Shown piece by piece: positions 1 through 10,136 of a DNA stretch of 26,815 bases; the stretch's first letter is position 1, and every line of letters begins with the position of its first letter. The position numbers and the translations under genes were made by a program. The stretch covers positions 1-26,815 of the forward strand of contig JAJJLU010003862.1 of NCBI GenBank assembly GCA_023807065.1, in the 5' to 3' direction. Origin of the DNA: Isotricha intestinalis (Eukaryota; Ciliophora; Litostomatea; Vestibuliferida; Isotrichidae). The notes under the pieces are model-generated. The model did not search any database. It was not told the origin of the DNA and saw only the letters and a list, made by a program, of their open reading frames with translations.

Positions 1-789
1 AAAAAAAAACAAATAATTTTTTATGATTGATTTAGATTTAAAATTAAAATATTATTTATTTTTCTCAATCATTCATCAATTACAAATGATTTATAATAAT
101 TAATAATTTTTTAATTTAAATCTATGAATTTTTCATTTAAAAACTCATAGAATTAATTATTCAAAATGATTTATTTTTTTTTTATTCAATGTAGGAGGGT
201 TTGGGAATATACTTAAAAACATGAAAAATTAATAGAAACAAACAATAATAAATATTTTGATTTTTTTTCTTATTATTTTCAAATTTAAAATATAATAATA
301 AAATAAATAAAATTAATTAATATGAAAATGAATGAGATATAAAATAGTTAAAACAAATATTTTATAAAAAGGACTTAATATTTTAATTTATCGATTATTT
401 TTCATTTAATTTGTTTTTCTGTTATGCTTATGTTGGGAAATCTTTTTTTATTATTTTCTTTTAATTAAGTGAAAATTTGTTTAAATATCATTCAATTCCA
501 AAAAATAAATTCCAAACTTATATTTTTTATCAAAATAATAAATTAAAATACTTGTTTTTATTAAAGTTATTTATATAATTTATCATAAATTTTTATATTT
601 CTTTCCAAAAAAGACATATTTTATCAAATCTATTTAATGATTTTTTTTACGATATTATTAAAAACAAATAAATTTCTAATTATATCTAATTAAAATCCTA
701 AAAATTTAAATACTATTTTAACTTTTAAAAACAATTCTTTTTAACCTTAAATAAATAAATAAAATAACCAATATAAAAAATAAGTGATA
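1..789. other. Gene-free AT-rich stretch
   Basis: I see no supported gene here. The stretch is almost entirely A and T, with stop codons dense in all frames. It lies downstream of the tryptophanase stop codon, so part of it is presumably that gene's 3' untranslated region. No tRNA-like or repeat structure stands out. Confidence 0.6.
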
Positions 790-2439
790 TTATTTTTTTT
801 CTTCGTTTGGATAAGGTTCTAAAAAAGCATGAAAATGTCTCATGGGTAAATTATGTCCCCAGATAATTTTCATATTAGGAATACTTTCCCTATCATCATA
901 CAAAGCTTTAACAGCTTCAATAACATAATCAAGATGTTCTTTATTGAACATACTTCTATTAATAGCAAATCTGACAACATTACAAACTTCTTCTTTTTGT
1001 TCTTTACTTTTCAAATCATATTCCATAGAATAATCACCTAATTCAGCTACTCTAATTCCATATCTTCTTATTAATTCTAAAGCAAAACCTTGACCAGCAA
1101 AACTTTCATGATTTCTTTTCCCATCAAAAAATTCATCCATATTGATATATACTCCATGTCCTCCTGCTGGTAATACTACTCCTTTTATTCCTTTTTTATA
1201 AAATCCTTCTGCTAAGTAATCACATTGTTTCACTCTCTCATCTAAATAATTAAATTTACAACTTTCATATAATCCTGCTGATAATGCCATTATATCTCTT
1301 CCACTCATTCCACCATATGAATCATTCCCATAACATGATATTTGCTTTACTTTTATTAATACTCCTACATCAGTTTTTACACTTTTATCTTCATTAAATT
1401 CTGAAAATTTTCTCCAGAATCTTCCTTTATCTCTGAATGCTAACATTCCACCCATATTTGAATGACCATCTTTTTTTGCAGACATACAAAACCCATCACA
1501 ATAAGAAAACATTTCAGTAGCTATTTCAGCAATAGATTTATTTGAATATCCTTCTTCATTTACTTTTATAAAATAACAATTTTCTGCCCATCTTGCAGCA
1601 TCAAATATTAAAGGTATATCATATTTTTCACATATTTTCGCTGTTTCTCTTATTGATTTCATTGATACTGCTTGTCCACATACTGGATTATTTGTTATAC
1701 ATGTGAATATTAATGGAACATTTTCGGGACCTAATTTTTCAATTAATTCTTCTAATTTTTTAATATCCATATCACCTTTAAATGGATTTTTTTCATATTT
1801 TCCATTTTCTGGAACATGGAAAAGAAATTCTTTATTAAATAAATTTCTTGGTATAGAACCCATTTGTTTAATATTACCTTCAGTTGTATCAAAATGACCA
1901 TTTGAAGGTATAGTAAATACTTTTCCAGGGTATCTTTTATTTAATATACTTTTAACAGTATCCATTAAAACAGCTTCAGCTGCTCTTCCTTGTTGAATAA
2001 TAAAACTATTTGGTCTTTCTAATTGAGCTGATCCTCCATTAAATAATCCACCTTCATATTCACATAAATAGATTTCATTCATTAATTTTTCTATATCATT
2101 ACAATCAGTTCTTATTAAATCTATTATTTTTTTCCAATTTTTTTCTCCTCCTCTTTCAAAAATATCTCTGAATGTATCTAATAAAATATAATAACCTTTA
2201 TTTCTTCCATATGATTCATCTCCTAAGAATAAGGATGACCATTGATAATCTGTCATTGCAGTTGTCCCTGAATCTGATAACATGTCTATTGTTAATAAAC
2301 CTGCTGGAAATGCAAATTCGTTGTAGTGAGTTGATTTTAATGCTCTCTCTCTTTGAGATATTGTTACTGAAGGAATTGAACGAGTTATGTATGTGAAGGA
2401 ATGAGGAGGAGATATTGGTAGAGGGTAGTTTGTTTCCAT
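790..2439 (-). CDS. tnaA: Tryptophanase (tryptophan indole-lyase), beta-eliminating lyase family
   Basis: This is a 549-aa PLP enzyme of the tryptophanase / tyrosine phenol-lyase family. It is expected to cleave L-tryptophan to indole, pyruvate and ammonia in the cytosol. Family landmarks are visible in order: DMLSDSGTTAMTD (52-64), GDESY (73-77), QQGRAAE (149-155), TNNPVCGQ (249-256), FDAARWAEN (279-287, whose Asp280 should pair with the PLP pyridine nitrogen) and SAKKDGHSNMGG (320-331, with Lys323 as the Schiff-base lysine). Near the C-terminus GIRVAELG (461-468) carries Leu467 where, as I recall, tyrosine phenol-lyases carry an Arg that contacts the phenol hydroxyl. That favours tryptophan over tyrosine. 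The protein is about 80 residues longer than E. coli TnaA, partly through an insert around 98-142. No targeting peptide is obvious. It starts at the first ATG and is divergent from SRP68. The family is mainly bacterial, so lateral origin is likely, but base composition is like its neighbours. Confidence 0.93.
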   Translation of the reverse strand: METNYPLPISPPHSFTYITRSIPSVTISQRERALKSTHYNEFAFPAGLLTIDMLSDSGTTAMTDYQWSSLFLGDESYGRNKGYYILLDTFRDIFERGGEKNWKKIIDLIRTDCNDIEKLMNEIYLCEYEGGLFNGGSAQLERPNSFIIQQGRAAEAVLMDTVKSILNKRYPGKVFTIPSNGHFDTTEGNIKQMGSIPRNLFNKEFLFHVPENGKYEKNPFKGDMDIKKLEELIEKLGPENVPLIFTCITNNPVCGQAVSMKSIRETAKICEKYDIPLIFDAARWAENCYFIKVNEEGYSNKSIAEIATEMFSYCDGFCMSAKKDGHSNMGGMLAFRDKGRFWRKFSEFNEDKSVKTDVGVLIKVKQISCYGNDSYGGMSGRDIMALSAGLYESCKFNYLDERVKQCDYLAEGFYKKGIKGVVLPAGGHGVYINMDEFFDGKRNHESFAGQGFALELIRRYGIRVAELGDYSMEYDLKSKEQKEEVCNVVRFAINRSMFNKEHLDYVIEAVKALYDDRESIPNMKIIWGHNLPMRHFHAFLEPYPNEEKK

Positions 2440-2647
2440 TTTTTTTTATAATTTTTTTTGATCTGTTTTTTTTTCAAACTTTTTTAATTAGATTTTTTTA
2501 ATTTTATTTTATGGTTTTTTTTTGTTTTTTTTCTTTATGTATTTTTTTATTTTCTTTTTTTTAATTTTTAATAATAAACTATTATCAAATAATATTTAAA
2601 TTATGAAAATGAAAAAAATAAATATCTAAAAAAAATTATTTAAAAAA
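2440..2647. promoter_or_regulatory. Divergent intergenic promoter region
   Basis: This 208-bp spacer separates the divergent tryptophanase and SRP68 starts, so promoter elements for both should lie here. It has long T runs on the + strand next to the tryptophanase start and an A-rich end next to the SRP68 start. Poly(dA:dT) tracts of this kind commonly exclude nucleosomes. No specific factor site can be named. Confidence 0.4.
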
Positions 2648-4570
2648 ATGACTGACACAGAAATGAAAGAAGAAGAAATAAATTATAAGCCAAATTCAAT
2701 AAAGTGTGACATTCTTTTAGTAACATCATCAATGCAAAATCAAAATGGATTAAGAGTGAATGACTATTTAAGATATAGTCATTTTTGTAGAAAGAAAATA
2801 AATAAATTACGTAAATTATATAAATTAACACAAGGAAAGAGAAAATTTCAAAAGAATGAAATAACTGCAGATAAAATAACAGATAATAAAATATTATTAA
2901 TAGTAATATTAGAGTGTGAACGTAATTGGGCTTATGGAATGTATCATAAACAAGAATTAACTGCTTTAGGAACTGATATAAAAAGATTAAGATATCAAAT
3001 TATGAGAAAATTTAAAAGAAGTGTTACAAATGCAAAAAAAATTTTAGATTTATGTGAAAAAATTGGAGATTCACAAACTCAACTTGAAGCAAAAGCTTAT
3101 TTTGCTTTTATAAATTCTAATTATTTAATTTTTAAAAGAGAATATAATGAAGCTTTAACCTTATTGAAAAATGCTTCTAATATTTATGATAAAATATCCT
3201 CATTGAAAGATACTATTGAAAGTATTGAATATAAAGAAAAAATAAATTCTTTAAAAACTTCTATGAGATTATGTATTTATAATTTAACTAAAGAACAAGA
3301 TGAAATTATTGATGAAGAAACTTTTTTAAAAAATGTTGATAATATCGATGAAATAGAAATCACTGAAAAAATTGAAGAAATTAAAAAAAAAAATCAAGAA
3401 AAACCAATTAATAACGACAATGAATATGAAATTAAATATCATGGTATGAATATTCCTATTAAAAATGATGCTTTAAAAAAAACTTTTTTAAAAATGAACG
3501 AATTGAAAGAAAAAATTAATAAAGAAAGTGATTTAAATAAAAAAGTTAGTATTTTTCAAGATTATTTTAATAAAATTGATGAAGCGAATAAAATAACTAA
3601 AAAAGAAAAATCTGATCAAGGAAATGAATCTACTGAAAATTTTGCAAAAATATATCAAAGTCTTTTATCTTATATTGAAAATTTAAGATTAATTGCTTAT
3701 ATAGAAAAAAATAATCATTTTATTAATGAATATGAAAAAGATTTTGATAATTTAGAAACAATAACAAATTTATTTGAAAAAGATAATTTAAAATTAAAAT
3801 ATAAACCACAAGAAATTATGAAATTATATGATAATTTAATTGAATATGAAAATCAATTAATAAATTTAGAAAAAGAAAATCCAGATCAATCATATTTAAT
3901 AGATCTTAATTTTAGAGAAAAAATATATTCTTTATGCAAAGTCTATTATGTAGGATTATTTTATATTTTAAATAAAAAATATAATGATACACATACATTA
4001 ATGTTTCATACAATAGAAAAAATAAAAGAAGTAAATGAATATTATGATATGCATAAATTAAATAATATATCATCATTAAAAATACTAAAAGAAAAAGTAA
4101 ATTCAATAGAAAAGATGTGTATTTTTATAATAAATATGTCATATTCTAAAATTCAACAAAACAAAAATATTGAAGATCCAAAATTAAAAAATAAAAATAA
4201 AGATAATAAAGATAATAAAGATTTAATGGAAATAGATACTACAAAAAAAGAAAAAAAAATTAAATATAATCCTTATTTATATGATGAAATTATTAAAGAA
4301 GGAAAATCAAATTTAACCAAAGAACAATATTTAACAATGGAAAATTATGTTACTTTACCCTATAATGATTTTATTCAAGTTAGAAAAGAAAATACTTTTA
4401 ATAATTATACTCATATTATGCAACTTCCAATGAATACTCAATTAATTCCTCCTAAACCTATTGTTTATGATTTAGTTTATGATAAATTAGAATATCCTGA
4501 TTTAAAAGATAAAATTAAAAGTCAAAAGAGTTTAATGGGAAGAGCTTTTGGGTATTTTTGGGGTTCATAA
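2648..4570 (+). CDS. SRP68: Signal recognition particle subunit SRP68
   Basis: This 640-aa protein matches eukaryotic SRP68, which binds SRP RNA and dimerises with SRP72 in the particle that targets ribosomes to the ER. The N-terminal RNA-binding domain (roughly residues 15-230) shows the family pattern: NGLRVNDYLRYSHFCRKKI, then KLRKLYKLTQGKRKF, then TDNKILLIVILECERNWAYG, then LEAKAYFAFINSNYLIFKREYNEAL (given here as separate short stretches). The C-terminus has PKPIVYDLVYDKLEYPDL and a Gly/Phe-rich end like that of animal SRP68, where SRP72 binds. The middle is a Lys/Glu-rich helical region typical of a TPR-like scaffold in an AT-rich genome. Length is close to the human protein (about 625 aa). 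No intron is needed. It converges on the next gene with about 110 bp between stop codons. Confidence 0.93.
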   Translation: MTDTEMKEEEINYKPNSIKCDILLVTSSMQNQNGLRVNDYLRYSHFCRKKINKLRKLYKLTQGKRKFQKNEITADKITDNKILLIVILECERNWAYGMYHKQELTALGTDIKRLRYQIMRKFKRSVTNAKKILDLCEKIGDSQTQLEAKAYFAFINSNYLIFKREYNEALTLLKNASNIYDKISSLKDTIESIEYKEKINSLKTSMRLCIYNLTKEQDEIIDEETFLKNVDNIDEIEITEKIEEIKKKNQEKPINNDNEYEIKYHGMNIPIKNDALKKTFLKMNELKEKINKESDLNKKVSIFQDYFNKIDEANKITKKEKSDQGNESTENFAKIYQSLLSYIENLRLIAYIEKNNHFINEYEKDFDNLETITNLFEKDNLKLKYKPQEIMKLYDNLIEYENQLINLEKENPDQSYLIDLNFREKIYSLCKVYYVGLFYILNKKYNDTHTLMFHTIEKIKEVNEYYDMHKLNNISSLKILKEKVNSIEKMCIFIINMSYSKIQQNKNIEDPKLKNKNKDNKDNKDLMEIDTTKKEKKIKYNPYLYDEIIKEGKSNLTKEQYLTMENYVTLPYNDFIQVRKENTFNNYTHIMQLPMNTQLIPPKPIVYDLVYDKLEYPDLKDKIKSQKSLMGRAFGYFWGS

Positions 4571-4680
4571 ATATTTAATTTTTAAATGTTTTTCTTTATT
4601 ATAATATTAAAATAATTTCCTAAAAACTTTTTAAATTTTTTTTTTTAATATTTACAAAAATTATAAAAGAAAATAATATT

Positions 4681-5640
4681 TTAATTAGAATCATCGTTTT
4701 CAAAATAAAGATTAGTAATAGCAGGTTTACTTTTTTTATATAATCTAGCAGTATTAAATTTGACCCAATCATATTCTGCTTTTTTAATTCCTGCAGCATA
4801 TCTTTCTCTTTTACTATATGCAGGAAATATTTTAATGTGTTCTTTAGATTTATCTAAATTTATTTTCATTTCATTTAATTTATCTTTATAATCTTCGCTT
4901 GTTTGAATTGCATCACTTCTTAATTTTTGTTTTATAAATTTTCTTATTATTTTTTCTTGTTCTTGATATTGAAAAGCACTTTGACATATTTTATTTAATT
5001 TTTTTAATCTATCTGAATTATATTTATTTAATTTTTCTATATATTTATCACTAATTGTATTATCGTTATTTAAATACATAATTAAATTCCTGTTTTCAGC
5101 ATTTATTTCTTTTAATGTATTTATATCAAATTTTTTTTTTGGATCTTCAAAAACTTGACTTCTAAAATTATTATCATTTACTTTTTTTTCCTTTTTAATT
5201 AAATTTTCTTTTTGTTTTTTAATATCATTTTGTAATTTTTTATAAGCTTCAGGTTTAATAATATATTTAATTGGAAATGAACTTCTTATAATTGGTAATT
5301 TTTCATTTGAAGAAGAATAATAGTTTGAATTAGAATCAATAGTTTTATTTATAGAATAAAAAATATCTGGAATAACTTGTGAATTATCATATTCTTTATT
5401 ATCTGATGGCTCTGTAATTGTATATTTTTCTTCCATTAATGGAGGTATTTTTAATTTTTGATTTGCAATTGATATTTCTTTATAATTATTTAATTTTGGA
5501 TTTATATTTTGAAAAAGGTCATTTTCATCATCATTTTTTGATGATATATTTGATATTTCTATTGTGTGACTTCTATGCTTCGGTAAATATTCTAATTCTT
5601 TTATTATTCTTGTTCCATTTTGAGTAACTACTATACGCAT
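4681..5640 (-). CDS. Unrecognised coiled-coil protein, 319 aa
   Basis: I do not recognise the family. The protein starts MRIVVTQNGTRIIKELEYLP, a short beta-like N-terminus, followed by a low-complexity Asn/Ser-rich segment to about residue 120. Charged helical, probably coiled-coil stretches follow at about 130-165 and 195-275. The C-terminal block KRERYAAGIKKAEYDWVKFN (about 281-300) is the least repetitive part and the best seed for a homology search. There is no signal peptide or membrane segment. The start is the first ATG after stops. It is transcribed away from SRP68's direction and in the same direction as the two genes that follow. A structural or cytoskeletal role is possible from the composition alone, but nothing specific shows it. 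Confidence 0.8.
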   Translation of the reverse strand: MRIVVTQNGTRIIKELEYLPKHRSHTIEISNISSKNDDENDLFQNINPKLNNYKEISIANQKLKIPPLMEEKYTITEPSDNKEYDNSQVIPDIFYSINKTIDSNSNYYSSSNEKLPIIRSSFPIKYIIKPEAYKKLQNDIKKQKENLIKKEKKVNDNNFRSQVFEDPKKKFDINTLKEINAENRNLIMYLNNDNTISDKYIEKLNKYNSDRLKKLNKICQSAFQYQEQEKIIRKFIKQKLRSDAIQTSEDYKDKLNEMKINLDKSKEHIKIFPAYSKRERYAAGIKKAEYDWVKFNTARLYKKSKPAITNLYFENDDSN

Positions 5641-5805
5641 TTTTTTTATTTTTTTATTTTTTATACAATAATTTATACAATTTTATATCATTCATTTATT
5701 ATTTAAATTACTCTTAAAATAATTAATTTCATATGTTATATTTTATAAGAAAACATTGTTCTTTTTTACTATATTTTTATTTAATTAAACTTTATACACA
5801 ATTAT

Positions 5806-8202
5806 TTAGTAATTATCCTCATCATTTTTTTTCCTTCTATGATTATATGACTTAATAACTCTTTCATTTTCAGTAGGATTAAATTCATTATAAACTTTTT
5901 TCATTTTAAATTCTGCTAATTTAATTACAGGTTCTTCAATTTTATTTTTTTCTAAAAGTACTTCTTTAGTTCTATAAAAATTCATATATCCATCAACATT
6001 AAAAGCTCCTAAATTATTAGCGCCATTTCCATATAATTTAACTAAAGAATCTTCGATTTCTAAATTCATTTTAAATCTATCTTCAATAGTTTTACTATAA
6101 TACATAAAATATCCTGCATATTCTCCACTTAAGAAATTTAAGCATTCTTTAAATAAAAAGTCAATAGAAAAATCTTCAATTAAATTAGCAGAACAAATCG
6201 TTACATTAACATTATTATTTTCAATAGGCATAATAACATTTTTAATAGAATTACTGTTAGTAAATAAATAACTTATTCTTTCTTTATATGTTGGTTCATC
6301 ATTAACATACCAAAAACCTTCAATTTCAATTTGATTAGAAGAATATCTATATAATAAATATCCTTCATTAATTATATCTTGAGAAATATTATTATTTTTT
6401 TGAGAAACATCATATGAATTATCATAATAATTATTATTATTATTATTATATGAATTATTTCTATTTGAATTATTATTTTTACGTTTCCTATGATTGTAAT
6501 ATTCTTCATCATCACTTTCTAAATTCATTTCATTTTCTAATTCTTCATTATATTCATCTTCTTCTTCGTCACTCCATGAATTTTTATGTTTTTTTCTTTT
6601 TTTATCTCTATTTCTTTTTTTATTTCCAAACATAGATTCACCATTATGATTTAATTTATATTCTTCTTCTTTTTGAATTTGTTCATGAATTTTATTTCTT
6701 TTTTCCATTCTTCTTTCTCTTTCTAATTTTTCTCTTTCAATTTTTAATTTTTTTTTCTCTTCTTCTGTTAATTCTTTTGGTTTTTGTTCAATTTTATTAT
6801 CATATTGTTTTAATTTTGTTATTTTACTTAATTGATGTCTTGTTATCACTCCTTTATATATATTCATTAAAATTTCATTGTTTTGATATTTTTCAACTTC
6901 ACTTATTGAATTTTTATTCATTTCTCTTAAAATTTTGGCTTTTTCAAACATTTCTTCTTTTCTTAAAAATTCTTTTTGCTTTTCTTTTTCTTCTTTATCA
7001 TTATTTTTAAATTCTAATAAATGATCATTTATTTTCTTTTTTATTTGATTGTTTGTTTCTTTTTCTAAAAATTGTTCTAAATCTTCATAATTTTTAATAT
7101 TATTTTCTAAATCATTTTTAATTGGATTTTCTACATTAATTTTATCTTTATAAATTCGACAATCTTTATTATAAGGAAAAGAGTAATAATCATTACCAAA
7201 TTTATCACTGAAAAAAGGATTAATTCTTCTATTTAAAATAAAATTTTCATCTTTATTTTTATTCATTTCATCTTTAAAAATTTGTGCTCTTCCAGAAAAA
7301 GTAATACAATAAATACAAAAAAAATATAAGAAATTTACTTTATTTTCAATAGATAATTCACTAAAAGAAACATAATCACTTTCATCATTAAAATCAACTT
7401 CTTTATTACTTAACATTTTTTCCATCATAATTTGAGAAGAAATTGTATGTAAAGGATTATTTCCTCCTAATTCTCGAAAAAAATTTATTATTAACATTGT
7501 TTTAATATCTAAATCATTATAACATTTATCATTTAAATTATCTTTTGTTAAAGCAAAAGGATCTGATCTATTTTTAAAATTTTCTATATCTGTCTTTATT
7601 ATTTCAAATATATTCGATAAATCTGACATATTATATAATCTTCTTAAATATCTTATATATGTTTTATAAAAAAAATTGATTTTCTTAAAAAGAATTTCAT
7701 TAAGTTTATTTATTTCATTTTGTGAAAAAGCATTTTTTTCTTTTGGAATATTATTAATGTTATTTAAAGCATTTTTTTGTTCATTATTTAAATTTAAATT
7801 ATTATTTGATGGCGCCTCACTTAAATTTGAAGTTGATTTATTTTGCTCTTTATTTAATTTATTAGTTCTCATATTTTCTTTTTTCATTAATAATTTTGAT
7901 AATATATTCATACATAATGGTTCTATATCTGTATGATATAAACTAAATTCTAATTCATTTGTAGAAATTTGTTCTAGATTTAATATTTCATGAAATAAAT
8001 TTACAAATTGTAAAATTGATAGAAATTTATAATCTTTATTTAAATCATATTTATCATTATTTTCTTCATTTTTTTGGGTTTTTTCCAATGAATTTATTTC
8101 ATTTTCTAATATGCTATCCTTTATTTTTATATCTTGTTCTTTATTCTCTTCTATATTTTTAACATTTTCAACTGTATTATTATTTTCATTGTTTTGTTCC
8201 AT
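5806..8202 (-). CDS. DDT- and WHIM-domain chromatin-associated protein
   Basis: This 798-aa protein is probably nuclear. Residues 57-106 (YKFLSILQFVNLFHEI, then IEPLCMNILSKLL) fit a DDT domain, the helical module of ISWI-associated and RSF1-like remodelling subunits. Residues 278-345 (VSFSELSIENKVNFLYFF, then a Phe/Gly/Tyr block DKFGNDYYSF) fit WHIM motifs, which in this family contact ISWI and linker DNA. Residues 400-520 are a long charged helix. At 525-580 a basic stretch (KKRNRDKKRKKHK) that should act as a nuclear signal is followed by an acidic run and an Asn tract. The C-terminal 615-745 segment is a separate beta-rich domain (GFWYVNDE, GEYAGYFMYY, GNGANNLGAFNVDGY). A role as a regulatory subunit of a remodelling complex is inferred, because the protein has no ATPase domain. 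No PHD finger is seen. Confidence 0.75.
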   Translation of the reverse strand: MEQNNENNNTVENVKNIEENKEQDIKIKDSILENEINSLEKTQKNEENNDKYDLNKDYKFLSILQFVNLFHEILNLEQISTNELEFSLYHTDIEPLCMNILSKLLMKKENMRTNKLNKEQNKSTSNLSEAPSNNNLNLNNEQKNALNNINNIPKEKNAFSQNEINKLNEILFKKINFFYKTYIRYLRRLYNMSDLSNIFEIIKTDIENFKNRSDPFALTKDNLNDKCYNDLDIKTMLIINFFRELGGNNPLHTISSQIMMEKMLSNKEVDFNDESDYVSFSELSIENKVNFLYFFCIYCITFSGRAQIFKDEMNKNKDENFILNRRINPFFSDKFGNDYYSFPYNKDCRIYKDKINVENPIKNDLENNIKNYEDLEQFLEKETNNQIKKKINDHLLEFKNNDKEEKEKQKEFLRKEEMFEKAKILREMNKNSISEVEKYQNNEILMNIYKGVITRHQLSKITKLKQYDNKIEQKPKELTEEEKKKLKIEREKLERERRMEKRNKIHEQIQKEEEYKLNHNGESMFGNKKRNRDKKRKKHKNSWSDEEEDEYNEELENEMNLESDDEEYYNHRKRKNNNSNRNNSYNNNNNNYYDNSYDVSQKNNNISQDIINEGYLLYRYSSNQIEIEGFWYVNDEPTYKERISYLFTNSNSIKNVIMPIENNNVNVTICSANLIEDFSIDFLFKECLNFLSGEYAGYFMYYSKTIEDRFKMNLEIEDSLVKLYGNGANNLGAFNVDGYMNFYRTKEVLLEKNKIEEPVIKLAEFKMKKVYNEFNPTENERVIKSYNHRRKKNDEDNY

Positions 8203-8351
8203 ATGTAAAGAATATATTAATTAATTAATTAATAAATCTTAAATATTAAAGTATTAATAATTTAATTAAAAGTTTAATCATTAAGTAAGTTAAATCATTT
8301 AAAATTAATAAATATTTTTTTAAATTTTTTGTTGTTACTTTTTTTTTTGTT

Positions 8352-10136
8352 TTAATATTTTTGATTTAAAGTAATTTTAATTTGCTTTTCTTCTTCTTCG
8401 TCTACTTCATTCATTATAAAATTTTCATTTTGTGGAGTAATATATTCTATATTTTTATTTATTTTAACATCAGTTAATTCAATTTTACCACTAAAAGCTT
8501 TTTCTTCATCAAATTTTTCAATTTGTTTATATTCATCATCTCCTACTAATAAATTCATTTGTTCCATCATTTCATTTTCAATATTATATTTTATTGTAAA
8601 TTCTTTTAAAAAACTTTTAATTTCTTTTTTATTTACTCTAAATTCTAACATATTATGAATTATTGAAAGAATTTTAGTAAAAACTAAATTGGTAATTTTT
8701 AAATTTTGTTCATTCTCATTTTCATTTTTTTGAAAATTTGAATGATTTGTTTTAATCAATTGTTCAATTTCTGAATCAATAATTTGTTGAAAATAAGCAT
8801 TCCAAAAAGCTTTAGAATGAAAAATTTCATCTTCTTCAATATATTTAATTAAATAAAGTTTATTATTTGCAACATCTAAAGTAAAATAAGTTTGACACAT
8901 AATAATAATATATCTCATAATTTCAAAATCATTTTCTTTTTTAATTTTTTCTAAAATAAATTTCATTATTTTTCCTAATTGTTTAAAAGTACTGACACAT
9001 ATTTCAAAATTTCCTTCAGCTCTAATTTTATTTAATGATAACATAAAAAATAATCTGTTATCTCTATTTTCTAATTGTTCCATTAATTTATTATATTTTT
9101 CTTGAGGTAATTCAGAATTGGTTTTTGAATCAACAAAATATTCTGCATATTCTACAATATTATTTTTAATTTTTTCATTTTCTAAATCAAAATCTAATGC
9201 AATGTCTTTATAATATTTTCTCATTTGTTCTACAAGTTTTATACAAACTTTCATTGAAATTGTTTTTTTTTTCAAATGTTTTTCTTTTTCTAACACTTCA
9301 AATACTTTTAATTTATATGGAATAAATTTTATTTCATCAATTTTAAATGATTTTAAATTTTTTTCTTTTTGATTCATAATTGTATTTATTGAGACATTTT
9401 TCATTCCATTGTTGATTGTTTCTATTATTTTAATTTCTTGATTTAATTTTATTGAATACATTGATCCAAGTGTTTTAATTACATTTTCTATTTTTTCATA
9501 AATACCTTTATTTAATTCTTTTAATTCATTTATCACAAAATTTCCTTCATTTAAGAAAAGTTCTCTTTTTTGATTTATTTCTTTTATATATTCTAAATAT
9601 GATTTTTCCATTTTTTCTCCTTTTTGTATTTCACTGTTTATAATATTTTGATCTATTTTTTGTCCTAATTCAGTTTCAGTTAAATAATCTTCAACTTTAT
9701 TTAATTGAAGAAAATATTCTTCTTGTTTTTTATTTAATATATTAATATCATTATCAAATTTAATAGATTTTAATTGCTCAAAAAGTTCTTTTTTCTTTGA
9801 TTTAGAATCTATTTTTAAAAAGAAAAATTGATTCAATGGTTTTAAATAATCTTGAAAACTATTTACTTGCTGTTCTAATATTTGTCTAAACAAAGAAAAA
9901 TATCTTTCAAAAAAATTATAATTATTTTGTAAAAGAGAAACAATTTTTTCATTTATTTTTGTTTTATATTCATCTGTATATGAAATATAATCTTTAAGAA
10001 AACTCATAAATAAATCATCATCTTTATATTTTGTATTAAATTCTTCTTCTAATATATTAATTTGTTTTCCGAGATTTAATTTAACTATATTTTCTTTTTC
10101 TTCCTCATTTGTTTTATTTAAATCTTTTTTGCTCAT
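8352..10136 (-). CDS. F-BAR-like protein with a C-terminal SBF2/KIAA0513-like helical domain
   Basis: This 594-aa protein has two helical parts. Residues 30-245 look like an F-BAR domain: long amphipathic helices, with the segment KSYLEYIKEINQKRELF (178-194) followed by NELKELNKGIYEKI resembling the F-BAR central helices that bind curved membrane. Residues 345-540 (RDNRLFFMLSLNKIRAEGNF, then TFKQLGKIMKFILEK, then KAFWNAYFQQII) resemble the all-helical domain shared by SBF2/MADD-type DENN proteins and KIAA0513. Those families act in vesicle trafficking and membrane remodelling, so a membrane-associated role at endosomes or the cortex is inferred. The acidic tail ends DEEEEKQIKITLNQKY. There is no membrane span. 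It starts 77 bp from a divergent neighbour. Both domain calls rest on pattern resemblance and need profile searches. Confidence 0.65.
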   Translation of the reverse strand: MSKKDLNKTNEEEKENIVKLNLGKQINILEEEFNTKYKDDDLFMSFLKDYISYTDEYKTKINEKIVSLLQNNYNFFERYFSLFRQILEQQVNSFQDYLKPLNQFFFLKIDSKSKKKELFEQLKSIKFDNDINILNKKQEEYFLQLNKVEDYLTETELGQKIDQNIINSEIQKGEKMEKSYLEYIKEINQKRELFLNEGNFVINELKELNKGIYEKIENVIKTLGSMYSIKLNQEIKIIETINNGMKNVSINTIMNQKEKNLKSFKIDEIKFIPYKLKVFEVLEKEKHLKKKTISMKVCIKLVEQMRKYYKDIALDFDLENEKIKNNIVEYAEYFVDSKTNSELPQEKYNKLMEQLENRDNRLFFMLSLNKIRAEGNFEICVSTFKQLGKIMKFILEKIKKENDFEIMRYIIIMCQTYFTLDVANNKLYLIKYIEEDEIFHSKAFWNAYFQQIIDSEIEQLIKTNHSNFQKNENENEQNLKITNLVFTKILSIIHNMLEFRVNKKEIKSFLKEFTIKYNIENEMMEQMNLLVGDDEYKQIEKFDEEKAFSGKIELTDVKINKNIEYITPQNENFIMNEVDEEEEKQIKITLNQKY

